From: Cercophora sp. LCS_1
Taxonomy: Eukaryota; Ascomycota; Sordariomycetes; Sordariales; Lasiosphaeriaceae
Direction of reading: 5' to 3'
DNA: 64,000 nt
Assembly (NCBI GenBank): GCA_036250225.1
Contig: JAPZLL010000009.1
Coordinates: 248,001-312,000, forward strand
Of this stretch, positions 42,680 to 53,527 are shown piece after piece. The position numbers and the translations under genes are program-made. Each line of letters begins with the position of its first letter. The first letter of the stretch is position 1. Under the pieces are notes generated by a model. The model was given only the letters and a program-made list of their open reading frames with translations, did no database searches and was not told the origin of the DNA.

Positions 42680-44779
42680 ATGGACCCGTTGCGGCGCCTG
42701 CGGGTGAGCCTGGAGGGGTTTCGACCGGGACGCCCAAGATCTCCAAGTCCTGAAGTCTCAGTTCAAAGGGTCGAAAATATCGCACGCGCCGCATCAAGAC
42801 AGTCACAGATTCGAGACGATTATCTTACCGGATTTCAATTCCTGTTACTCAACATCTCGACCATCCCCATCATGTTCTTGGCCATGTTGGATGGTTCCAT
42901 CATCTCCACTGTAAGTCTTCCGGGGTCACTGCCGCGCGGAGGCTCACTTCTGTTCCCAGGCCATCCCGAGCATCACAAACGAGTTTCACTCGGTCTCAGA
43001 TATTGGTTGGTATGGCGCCGCTTACCAGCTTGCCAAGTCAGTTGCCCTCACCACTCACAGTCCCCCTGAAAGCTGACCCTTGGCAGTGCCAGCATGCAGC
43101 CCATGGCGGGGAAGCTGTACACCTACTTCCCACCCAAGGTACCCGGATTCAGCTCATTTGCCCTCTCTGCTTTGCCAGTTCTGTTTTACTGATTGTCTTC
43201 AAGATCACCTTCCTGCTCTTCTTCGCTGTCTTTGAGCTTGGCTCACTTGTCTGCGGATTGGCGAGATCATCCACCATGCTTATCCTGGGTCGTGCTGTTG
43301 CGGGCTTAGGGTCATCGGGACTGACAAGCGGAGTTCTCGCAATGGTGACTGCCAGCATGCCTCTAGCAAAGCGACCATGGGCCATCGGCGTTGGTATAGG
43401 TAGTAAGTGGATGTGTCATCCGTCTGCATGGTACAGCGCTAACATCGATCAGTCTCACAGGTCGGCCTCGTCGCAGGTCCTCTCCTTGGAGGTATCTTGA
43501 CGCAAACGTTGCAATGGCGCTGGTGTATGCAAATCGCATTGCTTTGGCTGCCCGGCTAACGTCTTCAGGTTTCTTGATCAACCTCCCTGCGGGGTTCATC
43601 TTCACCCTTCCCCTCCTGTTCCTTCGGATTCCTTCACGCCATCACAAGCTCGACACTCAGTCTGCCTTCAGCTTTCTGTTTCACAAGCTGGATATTGTTG
43701 GCTTCATGCTCCTCGCTCCTGCAGCCACGATGCTCCTCTTGGCCCTGCAGTATGGCGCGACATGCTACTCTTGGGACAGCCCGATAGTGGTTGGCTTGTT
43801 CTGCGGCGCTACGGTTGCCTTTATCGTTTTCCTGTGGGACGGCAGCACCAAGGGCGAAGACGCACTTCTTCCCATGTGGATGATCAGCCGGCGCGTGGTA
43901 TGGTGCAGCTGCCTCGTCATGGTCTTTTCGGTAGCCACAACATACTGTGCCTCATACTTTCTGCCGATCTACTTTCAGACTGTGAGGGACATCTCTCCCA
44001 TCATGAGCGGCGTCTGGCTTTTGCCAACCATCCTGTCTCAGCTCCTCGCGGCGGCCGTCTCTGGCATCCTGGGTAAGAAGTCTTCCATCAACCTCGCATG
44101 AATGTGCTGACAAGTATCAGTCAGCAAAACGGGATACTACCTCCCGTGGAGCGTTGGTGCGGGAGTTTTGCTCTCGGTTGGGTGCGGTCTCATCTCAACG
44201 TATTCGGCCACTACTCTAGGGGAAAAGTGGATTGGATATCAGGTTGTACTCGGTACAGGTCGCGGCATGGGAATGCAAATGGCAAGTCGTCGTTCCTCAC
44301 CGCATCGCCGGCAATACTAACGCCGTCAGCCTATAATCGCCCTCCAGAACTTTTTGCCTGAGAAGGACATCGCCGTCGGCACAGCCTTCATAATGTTTGG
44401 CCACACGATGGGCGGTGCCATCTTCATCAGTCTTGCGCAGACCATCTTCATCGGCGGACTTCGCGTGCTCATACCAATCTACGCACCCGGTATCGATCCG
44501 AATTTGATCATCGGGGGCGAGTCGGGTTTGAGGAGCGCCCCGTCAGGCACTATGCCGGAGATGGCGGGTATTCTAGTGGCCATCACGAAGAGCATCAATC
44601 GGGTCTTTTACATGACAGCTGGGGCGGGGGCTGCTGCTTTCATCTTTGCGTGGGGAATTGGCTGGAGGGACATCCGAAAGGTCGCCGAGTCCAGGAGGGC
44701 GTCATTGGTCGGAGAGGAGGCGCAACTGGAGAAGATTGAGTCGCATACACGACGGGTGAGCATTGCTGCCATGGTTTGA
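42680..44779 (+). CDS. MFS multidrug/efflux transporter (DHA-type)
   Basis: I assign eight exons: 42680-42910, 42960-43036, 43087-43138, 43204-43402, 43453-43524, 43569-44072, 44121-44281 and 44330-44779, giving 581 residues. All joins keep frame, and the last intron is GC-AG. Conserved stretches are FLAMLDGSIISTAIPSI, DIGWYGAAYQLANASMQPMAGKLY, ILGRAVAGLGSSGLTSG, GPLLGGILTQTLQWRWCF and INLPAG. They are typical of 14-helix drug:H+ antiporters of the DHA2 group. A cytoplasmic Arg/Glu-rich tail ends the protein. It would export small molecules across the plasma membrane. Its place between an SDR and a methyltransferase fits a metabolite locus. Confidence 0.93.
44282..44329 (+). other. GC-AG intron (48 bp) in the MFS gene
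   Basis: ATG|GCAAGT...ATACTAAC...GTCAG|CCT is the only join giving GMGMQMPIIALQNFLP. GCAAGT is the consensus GC donor. Confidence 0.85.
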
Positions 44780-45085
44780 GAAATTGATGCCATCTCGCGG
44801 AAGACAACATTTAGTTGGGTTTGTACATAGACATTTCACCTTGATACAGCTTTATCGCCATTAGATCGACAAATACGGCTGTCGGCTCATGTTTGCACAA
44901 GATCCGCTTGTGATATCCGAACCCCCACCCATGTTCCCAAAAGATGATCAACGCTTGCTACAATCTCATGGTATATCCCTCAAGCCTGGTATATCCCCCA
45001 ATGCGCGCCCATGTCCCGGCAAAATGCCACAGCCAACCCAAAATCCCAGTACATGTATTAACACAACAGCAGGCACACGCCCACT
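44780..45085. other. Intergenic between convergent genes
   Basis: Shared 3' flank of MFS and methyltransferase genes. No gene is seen. Confidence 0.5.
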
Positions 45086-46383
45086 TCATACTGGCCTCTG
45101 AGCAAACCAAAAGTAATAGTTGAAATAGCGGTGGACCTTTGGATCGTCCATTGCCTGCCTCGCAAACGCCAACGTCACATCAGCCTCCGCCTGCGACAGC
45201 CCCAGCGCCGCAAACGGCCGTCCCGACAACGCCGGCATCAACTCCCTCACGGCCTCTTTCTGGTACATCCCAATCAACCTCAACGTCTTATCTTTCGCCC
45301 ACACCCCAATCGGCACCTTTTTGACCACGCACTGCACGTTCGTAAACCCGGCGTCCGTCAACATGGGCCCGAGGTTTTTCGGAAGTGTGACGTTCATCCC
45401 AAACTTGGAAAAGGCCCGCCCCGCCAAATCATACATGTACTTGACCGGATCGTCGTCTCGCATCGTCCCGTCGTCGCACAGCGGTTCGGCGCAAAGCTCT
45501 TGGAGTTCGATCCAGCCGCCCGGTTTGAGGCTTCTGTAGGCCATGTCAGTCTGGCATCGGAACGGGAGTTGGAGAGACAGAGAACCTACGTAAATGCTCG
45601 TTGTAATACCAACCCGACTTGTCTGAGAACGACCACCATGTACCGCAGATGAACAAAGTCTTGCTCTTGTGGTATCCACTCGTCTTCGCCCTCGCAGTCG
45701 TCGACGAGGAAATCCACGTTGGGCGGGACCCAGACTGGTTGGACGGGTGAGATGTCGATGCCGCGGACTCGTGCGCCGGGGAAGCGGTCGCCCATGTCTA
45801 TTGCCCAGATTCCTGTTCGTATTAGCTTGCGGTCGTTCATTCCTGTTACCCCTTTTCTGCAAACCCCTTCTCCAACTCCAGTCCTCTTTTCCTTCCTCGC
45901 CCCTGTGACCCCAAAAACAAAGTGGAAGAACCTACCGGTCCCAGTCCCGACATCCAACACATTCCGCACCTCCCCCAGCGGCGCATAGTACAGCCGCCCA
46001 TCCGTAAGCTCCAACAGCATCGCATGCTTCATGTCCTCACGATCCAGCTCATCGTCGTCGTTCGGAATCGGGTACCGCCCGTGCTTGAAATGCTGATACC
46101 GTCGTCCATTCTCAAACGTGTGCGCGTAGATCGACGAGGTAACGCTCGTCGAGGAGCGCGCCGCGCCGTCGTCGGCAAACGGGTCAGTGAGCGCGAACTC
46201 GTCCGAGTCGGAGGAAAAGTCGGACGGTGCGGGTTCGATTTGGCCTTGCGATTGGAGCGGCGGTGGTGGGGCGGCGGTTCCCTGGCCCTGTGTCGGTTTG
46301 GGCGTCGCGCTTGGGATTGGGGGATCCGGGGGAAAGGGGGGTTTGGATGTTGCTGTTGCTGCTGCTGGTCCTGTTGGCGGCAT
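45086..46383 (-). CDS. LaeA-like SAM-dependent methyltransferase (paralog 2)
   Basis: Three exons: 46383-45936, 45812-45590 and 45533-45086, giving 372 residues. Introns are 123 and 56 bp, GT-AG (GTAGGT donors). A disordered Pro/Ala/Gln-rich N-terminus of about 90 residues precedes FENGRRYQHFKHGRYPIPND. SAM motif I is VLDVGTGTGIWAIDMGDRF, followed by SPVQPVWVPPNV, LVDDCE, FVHLRYMVVVL and SLKPGGWIELQE. It has the same domain order as paralog 1. Only the intron before LKPGGW is at the same place. The substrate is unknown. The MFS, SDR and regulator next to it suggest a role in a metabolite locus. Confidence 0.92.
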
Positions 46384-47110
46384 TGTGGATTGTGGGTCTC
46401 GTGGTAGATGATTTTGGAGACGTTGTCTGGTCGGGTGTCGCAAAAGTTGGAGGCAAAAGGGTGGACAGGGAACAGGCAACGCGGTCGGCGGCGATCTGGG
46501 ATGATGGGGGTCTAGACCTGTGACTAAAATGGCGCGCGCACTTTCCTTTGTTTGGAGCTGACGAATTGTAGGGCGCGAAATGGTCGAGGGGACCCTGGCA
46601 TGTGGTCTGTGCGTGAACGCTTGCAGGGTGACGGTGGTGACCGCCAAGATTGGCCAGGAATGGTGGAAGCTTGTTTTTGATGACGTGAAACGGTTTTTTG
46701 GGATGGCATGGATGTAGGGGAGCTTTAAGATCGGAATGACAAGGTTGATGAGAAAGTCGGACTTGAGAGGATGTACCAGATGTATCGGACTTGGTCGCAC
46801 TGGAAACGTTGCTGCCTATCCGGACACCGAAAATGTTGGAGGCTGTGTGCGAACGACGAATGCGGTTTGGTGGTCATCGAGGTTCAAAATGCTGGGCATT
46901 TTATCCGTTTTGGCGACGCTTTGGACATGGGATACGACCTATGTGCTCGGGACCACGGCGCGTTTCAGTTGCGATCGAATTGAAACCTTTCGATCTAGTT
47001 CATAGATGGCACTGGAGCACCAAAGACTTCCCGATTGTCTGTGTGTTCGGTTTTTGTCGCATGACAACCTCCAGGTACTCCTCTCTTCACTTGGAGAATT
47101 TGCCGTGACT
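46384..47110. other. Intergenic
   Basis: Promoter region of methyltransferase paralog 2. The methyltransferase frame is open further upstream but has no family features there. No other gene is seen. Confidence 0.45.
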
Positions 47111-47452
47111 TCATTTCGATTCGGTGGAACCGGCGTCCTCGTCTTTGATCGGGTTTTTTGACTTTTCATGGCTTGGTGTCTCTTGTTGTTTGCACCCGGC
47201 ACATGGTCGGTAGTCTGAATCATCCAGGGACTGGCTGGTTTTCGAGTTAACTGTGTCGTCTTTGGCGCAAAGGTGCTGGTTCAACGGGCCAATTCCACTG
47301 AGCGGGATGGGTTCGCCGGCTGACTCGCCGCGCTTCCTCGCCTCTTTGCATGGAACGACGTTCCCGTATGGATTCTTGTCGTGGGGCCTGATATTGTAGT
47401 TACTGGGGCAGCCGTGGTAGCAGTAGTAGAACATTGTGCCCCAGGTACACAT
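47111..47452 (-). CDS. Small Cys-rich protein with HDKNPY motif (copy 1)
   Basis: Intronless frame of 113 residues starting MCTWGTMFYYCYHGC. Cysteines cluster at the N-terminus, then PHDKNPYG, a second part with PC...C and a late PCAGCKQQE pair, and a Lys/Glu-rich tail. There is no signal peptide, so it is probably intracellular. The spaced CxxC pairs suggest metal binding. The sequence resembles the frame at 53073-53527 in HDKNPY, in the aromatic/cysteine start and in the late CxxC. I do not recognise a described family. A TTCCTCAACAAAAATCACA leader before the ATG is typical of expressed fungal genes. Confidence 0.55.
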   Translation of the reverse strand: MCTWGTMFYYCYHGCPSNYNIRPHDKNPYGNVVPCKEARKRGESAGEPIPLSGIGPLNQHLCAKDDTVNSKTSQSLDDSDYRPCAGCKQQETPSHEKSKNPIKDEDAGSTESK

Positions 47453-47846
47453 TGTGATTTTTGTTGAGGAAAAAGCAGGTTGTCTGTTGATTGACTGTGT
47501 ATTTTACAATAGACCGAGTGATCCAGTCGAGTCGAAGGAGGATGTATCGATGTCCAGTGTGGGATTTTTGGACATTTTGACTGAGTTTGTGGGTGGGCAC
47601 AATCCCTCACCAAATATTAAGTTCATTCAATCCGTGAAGTCCTCGGTAACATCAAATTTCCAGGGAAAAAGAGTCCCTTTAAGGTTACCTATCTTACATG
47701 TGGTGGTGCGAGTCTTTCCGCGCATGCATCCTCATCTGGGTCGTCGTGTGGGCTCCAGCGAAAAGGGGCAATCCTCAGTGCTCGCTTTGTCACAAAGGTA
47801 AGTCCCGTCAGACTTGTCCGTAGTTCATAGGCACCTAGTATACATC
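47453..47846. other. Intergenic
   Basis: Upstream flank of the small Cys-rich gene and 3' flank of the secreted protein gene. No gene is seen. Confidence 0.5.
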
Positions 47847-48413
47847 TCACGGCGCCACGGTCGGTGCTGCCTCCGGAGCCAACTCCACCACTGACCCCTG
47901 AACGGTTTCCATCTTTTCCGTCTGCGCACAGGTGACCTTGCCGCCCACCTCCTCCCACGAGCAATTCAACTCGAACTCAGTGTTTCCAATGATTCGAAGG
48001 GGTCTAAGGCAGCAGGTTGTCAGTTTTGAGAGCCTCAGATTCAATGATCGGGGTACCCACGTCGTCCTCCCAGGGCAACCATCCACCTCCTTGTCGAGAA
48101 TGAACGTCAACGTTCCAGACCGAACCGCGACATGCACCGTGAGGTCCTTGTCGCTAGGCGTTCCAGTGACAATGCAGCGATAGTTGACCTGGAGGGTGCA
48201 CGTCATCTCGTCGCTAGCACCGCTGAGGTTGTTGATCAGTTTCCAAGTCGCCTTGCCGCCGCTTCCGACCGAGTCGGTCGTGTCGCTGAAGAAGTCGGTG
48301 ACGCTCCAAGTTGGGAATGTCGTGCAATAGTCGACGTCGACTGCCGCTGGTGCAGCAACGGCTCCGATGGCCCAAAGGCCCAGGGCCAGGAGTGTGATGG
48401 ATTTTGCCAGCAT
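47847..48413 (-). CDS. Secreted hypothetical protein
   Basis: ATG 48413 (MLAKS) starts a signal peptide of about 20 residues (ITLLALGLWAIGAVAAPA). The frame stays open to 47847 (188 residues), but a canonical intron at 48060-48004 (GTGGGT, branch AACTGAC, acceptor CCTTAG, 57 bp) probably splits it into 48413-48061 and 48003-47847, giving 169 residues. The mature part begins DYCTTFPTWSVTDFF and has paired cysteines in MTCTLQVNYRCIVTGTPSDKDL and in ELNCSWEEVGGKVTC. This pattern (W.V.DF, CTL.VNYRC) is common in fungal secreted beta-barrel-like proteins of unknown function. Confidence 0.78.
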   Translation of the reverse strand: MLAKSITLLALGLWAIGAVAAPAAVDVDYCTTFPTWSVTDFFSDTTDSVGSGGKATWKLINNLSGASDEMTCTLQVNYRCIVTGTPSDKDLTVHVAVRSGTLTFILDKEVDGCPGRTTWVPRSLNLRLSKLTTCCLRPLRIIGNTEFELNCSWEEVGGKVTCAQTEKMETVQGSVVELAPEAAPTVAP

Positions 48414-49083
48414 AACGGGCAAACGAACCTTTGAGATCGAACAAAAGTGAATGCTATGACTTGGCCATGTTGAGGGAGAAGTTCCGCGTGCGGAGAAGCT
48501 CCCCAAGATAAATCGCAATGGTCAAGATAACCCATATAGCCGCGTGTTGGTATTTAATATCGACAGCGCGTAGCCGGTATCCGAGCCCGTTCCGCATATT
48601 ACCATCCCCAAATCACCGGGCGAAGCTTTCCTATCGGTGGCAATTTAATTCGCCCTTCGGCACTTGTTGGAAATGTTCTAGAGCCCGATCGACAACTACA
48701 AGCAAGGAAGCACTGACGAATTGAGGACACATCCTGGAGGTTGTATTGTACTTGCACATTAATTAGGCGGACAAGTCATATTACTCTCGCTCCTTGTTGT
48801 TCCTTCGAGAGAATATCTCAATCAATGGCCCTGTTGACTTCATCATAAGGTAGGGAGTATGGTTGGCAGGTGTAGGAACCATAAGGTAGCTGGGAGTCGA
48901 ATGGTTTATTCCGGAGATGCTTCTGTTCCTCTTCCCCCGGTGGAGAGGATCATTGCTTTTATTTCAACTCTCTTCTTGAAATAATGCATGTTGTTGACCG
49001 AGGAGAGCGGCTGAAGCTTTGACAAGGGTTTGCATGCTGCACTATCTGTCGCGAGATATCTCGAGCCCCTTCAAGTTGGAGCC
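48414..49083. other. Intergenic
   Basis: Promoter of the secreted protein and 3' flank of the monooxygenase relic. No gene is seen. Confidence 0.5.
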
Positions 49084-50371
49084 TCATGCGGACCTTGCAT
49101 GTCCCTGCTTTGCCAAAATTGACTTCCTAACCGATTCCAGATCCATGGACAGTTCGGCTTCGCTGAGGCTCTGACTTACAGCTTTGGCGCCTCTCTCAAC
49201 CACGTCGGCTGTGTATGCGCTGAGCCTCCCCCCTATCCACTCCTCCGTCATGTACCGAGACAAGGGCTTGCACCTAACGCTCAGCGTCTAAAACGGCATG
49301 CTGAAAGCCTTGGCCACGATAAACGAGCATCGGATGGGCAGCGTCACCAGCGAGTGTGACACGCCCACGCGTATCCCACGTCACCGGCACCCATGTGCGC
49401 ATTTCATCGATGTAGCATGGGTCGCTGTCTCGCGTCCATTCGATCTGCGAACGGAACGGCTCGATCACATCTTTGGACGTCGCCTTGATAAATGCCAGCG
49501 CTTCGGCGCCCTTGGTTGCCGGTGGCTCGGGGAATCTGCTGCGGCACCAAATCTTGATCCATGCAATAGTCCATGCCGACATGTCGTCTGGGTCATCGGC
49601 ACACATAACTAAGGCGGGTTCTCTGTTAGACAGTCTCCAACTATTCCTTTCCAAATGATTTTACGTACCAGCAAGTCCAGAGCTCGATGTCGTCCCCACG
49701 GTCACTGCCGCGAGAGGGTGTAGCTTTATCACCGGCTCGACCTTTGCGGCGTTGTGGTGCGTCACATAGCCTGTGGCACACATGAGGCCGGATGGCTTGG
49801 CCTGCGCGACCTCGTCGTCGCCAAACAGCAGGGCGCGTACCTTGGACGATGCGCCGTCTGTACCAAGGACGTAGCCCGCCTCAGCTGTTGTTCCATCAGC
49901 GAAAACGAGCCGGACGGATCTATCACTGAAGTCGATCTTCTCGAGCTGCTTATTCCAATGAATCGCGCCGGCAGCTGTGAACCCGGCAGCCATAACACGG
50001 CGCAGGCGTTGGCGCGTGACACGTCTTAGCCCGGGCATGGCGCTACGGAACATGACTTCGCCGCTCTATCCATTGATGCAAAGCATGGTCTCGATTTCCG
50101 GTGTGTACTCGATGTGGGGAGTGCAAACAGCCTGAGAGAAGTTGGCAAGGGCAGAATCCGACAGCAGAGCTTTGAGCGTTGGCAGTGCCCAGTGTGCCGA
50201 AAGAGGCCAATCGCGAGTGCGTGCGTCCAGACTGGCGTCTCGGTCGAACAAAACAACGTTGAAGCCCGCTTTCTTCAAGCCGTGAGCAGTGAGGAGGCCC
50301 GTGAGGCCTGCGCCGATGATGGCAACCGTGGGGGATTCGGTCTCCATCTTTGTCACTGCACCACACTGCAC
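49084..50371 (-). pseudogene. FAD monooxygenase with one in-frame nonsense codon
   Basis: Three exons fit: 50371-49665, 49622-49279 and 49232-49084, 400 codons in one consistent frame. Introns of 42 and 46 bp are GT-AG. The FAD motif VAIIGAGLTGLLTAHGLKKAGF lies near the start, VLGTDGASSKVR in the middle and RVTLAGDAAHPMLVYRGQGFQHAV near the end. The last exon gives AYTADVVERGAKAVSQSL, the usual helix of this hydroxylase family. A TAG at 50068-50066 interrupts the frame between MLCING and SGEVMFRSAMPG, where the family reads on. Everything else is intact, so the loss looks recent, or the codon is a sequencing error. Confidence 0.82.
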
Positions 50372-51255
50372 ACGATTGCTGAGAATGGATAGTTGGTTGG
50401 CGTTGGAACTGGTGCCCTCTGAAGACTGCAGCAGGAGCGCCAGGTTTTTTCTTTGTCAAAAGTCATGGCCTGCATTGGACGCTGGTGTTGGGGATTCCCG
50501 GGACTGTTCATCCAGCTTTCGGAAGAACGCATGTGGCGCCCAATCGGGCAAAAAACCGCCACGAGATGCTTGGAGATGTTCGGGACTTCCGCTACCTGAA
50601 ACCGCTGTATGCCGTCAAATGGGACCCCATGCGCGCTGGGTCTGTAACCAGCCTCCTCAGCTCTCCTCTTTCCTTGAGGCTGATGAGACAGTTGGAACTA
50701 GAAGATTTACCACGCAAGTCCAAGGGCGTTGCATTGAACCAATCACACAAGTTTTACTGCCCCCGACCACTGCAAAGGCCTGCTGGCAGAATTTCCGATC
50801 TCACCCCATATAATAAGGGCCAGGACGTCAAAGCTTAGAACGGTTGTTCGATTCCCATACAGACACCTTTCAATGGTCTCAAGAATGATTTAGATCTAGA
50901 AACGGATTTTCTAAGGTTTCTTTCGATCCGTACGGCTGCATAAGGCCTCTATTACCTTGATTAGCCTTGATCACGCTAAATTGAGAAGGATCCAAACCAG
51001 GCCGCAACCTGCAGTCCAGGGAGAGCGAGCCTCGGAGGTGGCCTTCAGGGGTGGCCAACGACACGCTGGCCCCCCAGGTCACACCGCGAAAACCCGACAA
51101 CCCATTGAACCGACTCAGCTGCATTCCTCAAGAGTGCTCTTCCTCAAGTTCTCCCGACACTACCCTACTCACATCGACAACGGTTTCGCCCACTCACACA
51201 CACTCACGCCAACATCATGTTTTTTGGATACTAAACTTGTTTCCACGATCTTACT
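50372..51255. other. Intergenic
   Basis: Spacer between divergent genes. Open frames have no motif. Confidence 0.5.
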
Positions 51256-52563
51256 ATGGAGGCGTTGGCAGCCGTCGCGCTGATCGGAAATGTGGTGCAA
51301 TTCCTTGAGTTGGCGACAAAACTCACATCCAGGACCGTTGAAATCTACCGGTCCCAGGATGGGCTGTCAATTGAACAACATGAGCTGAAGACTCTCACAA
51401 ATGATTTGATTTACCTCAGTGGGCGACTTCAACAGCCGCCGTCTGCCCAAGTTTCCTGCGATATCACTGCGCTCTGCACGGCTTGCAATGGAGTTGCACA
51501 AGAACTTCTGGATGGCTTGGTGAAGCTGAAAAGGTCTTCATCTCGGAAAGTAAAGAGGAAGAGTGTGGGCTTGGCACTGAGGAGTCTATGGACCAAGGAG
51601 GAGGTGGAGAGTATTGAGCGGCGGCTTTCTCGGTTTCGAGTTGAACTGAATCTACATGTCACGGTAGAGCTGAGGTTCATATGACCTGCACCCAGACCCC
51701 ATTGTCTACTAAAGCGGCGTACAGAGAACAGTTAGCCCAGACAACGAGATAGCAAAGAGAGGACCACGCGGAACTAGACCAGAGAAGCCGGGAAACCATT
51801 GACTTAATCATCGCCCAAGAGGACTTGTTCACCCAACACACACAGTCACAGACAGAAGATATCCGGGCCATAGTTTCTGAGTCTACCACCACTGGCTTGA
51901 GGCAACATCGGCAGACGCGCGCAGAGGTCACAGCGCAACACATGACAACACGGGAGGAAATATTTGCTGAGATAAGCCTCGTCGATGATCATAACGTTGC
52001 TGCACACAAGGAGACTCAGAATCAGGTTACCCAACTGAAGGAGGCCATCAAGCAGCTCAAAGAGCAGATGAACCAGAAGGATAATGAGCTGAAGAGGTTT
52101 CTTACAGAGTTCAGAGAGACACGGAACGCAAAGAAGAAAAAGGCTTTGCAGGAGCGCAGCAATGCTGTTTCAGCAACGATTCTTGCATTAGAGATAATCT
52201 ACAGAGCCCTGAAGGTTTGTACTTGCTTGCTGACGAGTACCACATCAGAAGCGATGTGTGCTGACGACAGCGAAGAATCTTCTCGCCAGTCTACAATCCA
52301 AAACCAAAACAACGTTTGATGCAGTCAAAGACTCTCAGGCTTGGAAAGCACTTCAACAATATTTGGTTTCAAAGTCTTCACTTGAATTTACGGGTGCAGG
52401 CTCACCTCAAGCGAACACGACATATAGAATCAGTATCTGGAGCCATACGCCCGCGCAGACTGCGCCAGCATGCCTGGCAGAGGAAGAGGGTCAGCCCAAT
52501 CTACCGAGAGTGGCACTGGAGTTGACGCGGGTTCCAGAGCGAGTCGGAGACTGCCCGACTTAG
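51256..52563 (+). CDS. Stand-alone STAND-type N-terminal domain plus coiled coil
   Basis: Proposed exons are 51256-51674, about 51758-52218 and 52271-52563. The first junction is uncertain (acceptor 51753 or 51758), the second is a 52-bp GT-AG intron in good frame. The first about 140 residues (ALAAVALIGNVVQFLELATKL, then a helical stretch with LTNDLIYLSGRL) match the helical N-terminal domain that fungal STAND/NACHT-ankyrin proteins carry, and which in some families is a cell-death effector. A charged coiled coil follows (NQVTQLKEAIKQLKEQMNQKDNELKRF is its core), then a short tail. No NACHT, NB-ARC or repeat domain follows before the stop. The gene is either a stand-alone effector form or what is left of a longer receptor. 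Confidence 0.68.
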
Positions 52564-53072
52564 ATAGTGATACTCACATTTCAGATACATCCGGTGAAGG
52601 CATTTTGACATCATGTTTTAGTACCTATTGGTCGACACGGTAATATTGATCGGTTTCTTTCCTCAAGGCGATTTTACACCTTCGAGGGCCTACCTCTCAC
52701 TCTCTCTACAATCTTGCCTTGTGACAGTGGCAGCACTTAAATGGGGGAATCCATGCAACAAAGTCGACCCATAAGACCTCCACTGAAGCTAATACCACTG
52801 ACTCCATTTAACGAGCTTTGCATCTATGTTAAACAGAGGAATGTCTGATTATGCTTGGATAGGCCAGTTGTCCAGTTGCACGTCGATCATGGGGAACAGA
52901 GTCATAAATAAGCAAGGGGATGTTGAACACTACCAGCTATCTGCCGTATGTCAACTCAACACGAGACAATCTCAGAAACCATAATGAATGCAAAACCAAC
53001 GGAGAGCCACACGCATAAAGTCCCATAACCATACAGCAACCTAAACGCCAGCCGAAAACAACCTCTCAGAAG
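52564..53072. other. Intergenic
   Basis: No NACHT or repeat-domain coding sequence follows the STAND-type gene. Nothing recognised. Confidence 0.5.
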
Positions 53073-53527
53073 TCAACACCCCTTCGGATGGCGGTATTCA
53101 GTCGCACGTTTACCTCTGAGAGTTGTTACAAATCTCTCGCAGGAGTCGCAAACTTTTTCGACATGGGTTAAGCTTCTCGCTTGGTAGTTTGAGTCACCTG
53201 AATGGCACCGGAACACATTTTTTTGCATCGCGTGACCAGGAAGTCCCGTACTCTGTAGGGATTCTTGTCGTGGGAAACGCAATTGCATAACGCCAGGTTG
53301 CAGTAGTGGTATTCGACGTCGTTAAACGCACATGTTGCCGGTGTTTGCTGTTGCGGACGTTGAGTGGTGTTGAGGGATGCAGTGAAGTCCTTGTTTTTTT
53401 TCTTTGCGCGTGTAATAGCTGAGCAACAGGGCAGGATGATTTGGGGACGCGAAATTCGCGTATCATCCCAATTGTTCCTCAATTCTATGGTCATGGCAAG
53501 CAACAATGGAACTATCGTTACAGTCAT
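53073..53527 (-). pseudogene. HDKNPY-type small Cys-rich gene (copy 2), probably damaged
   Basis: The frame 53527-53209 joined across GTGCCA...AAAAAG (53208-53153) to 53152-53073 ends in VCDSCERFVTTLRGK and KGC. Its core CAFNDVEYHYCNLALCNCVSHDKNPYR is read here in two parts: CAFNDVEYHYC and CNCVSHDKNPYR. It parallels the start of copy 1. The ATG equivalent to the start of copy 1 (AACATGTGC) is one base out of frame with this core. Unless a different upstream start (53527 or 53491) is used, the copy is frameshifted right after its start codon. The junction donor is also weak. Confidence 0.4.

Noticed and set aside
45586..46800. 404-codon reading of the methyltransferase without splicing
   Set aside because: It reads through a 123-bp intron and ends in TAG; splicing restores the conserved GTGTGIWAID and LKPGGW motifs.
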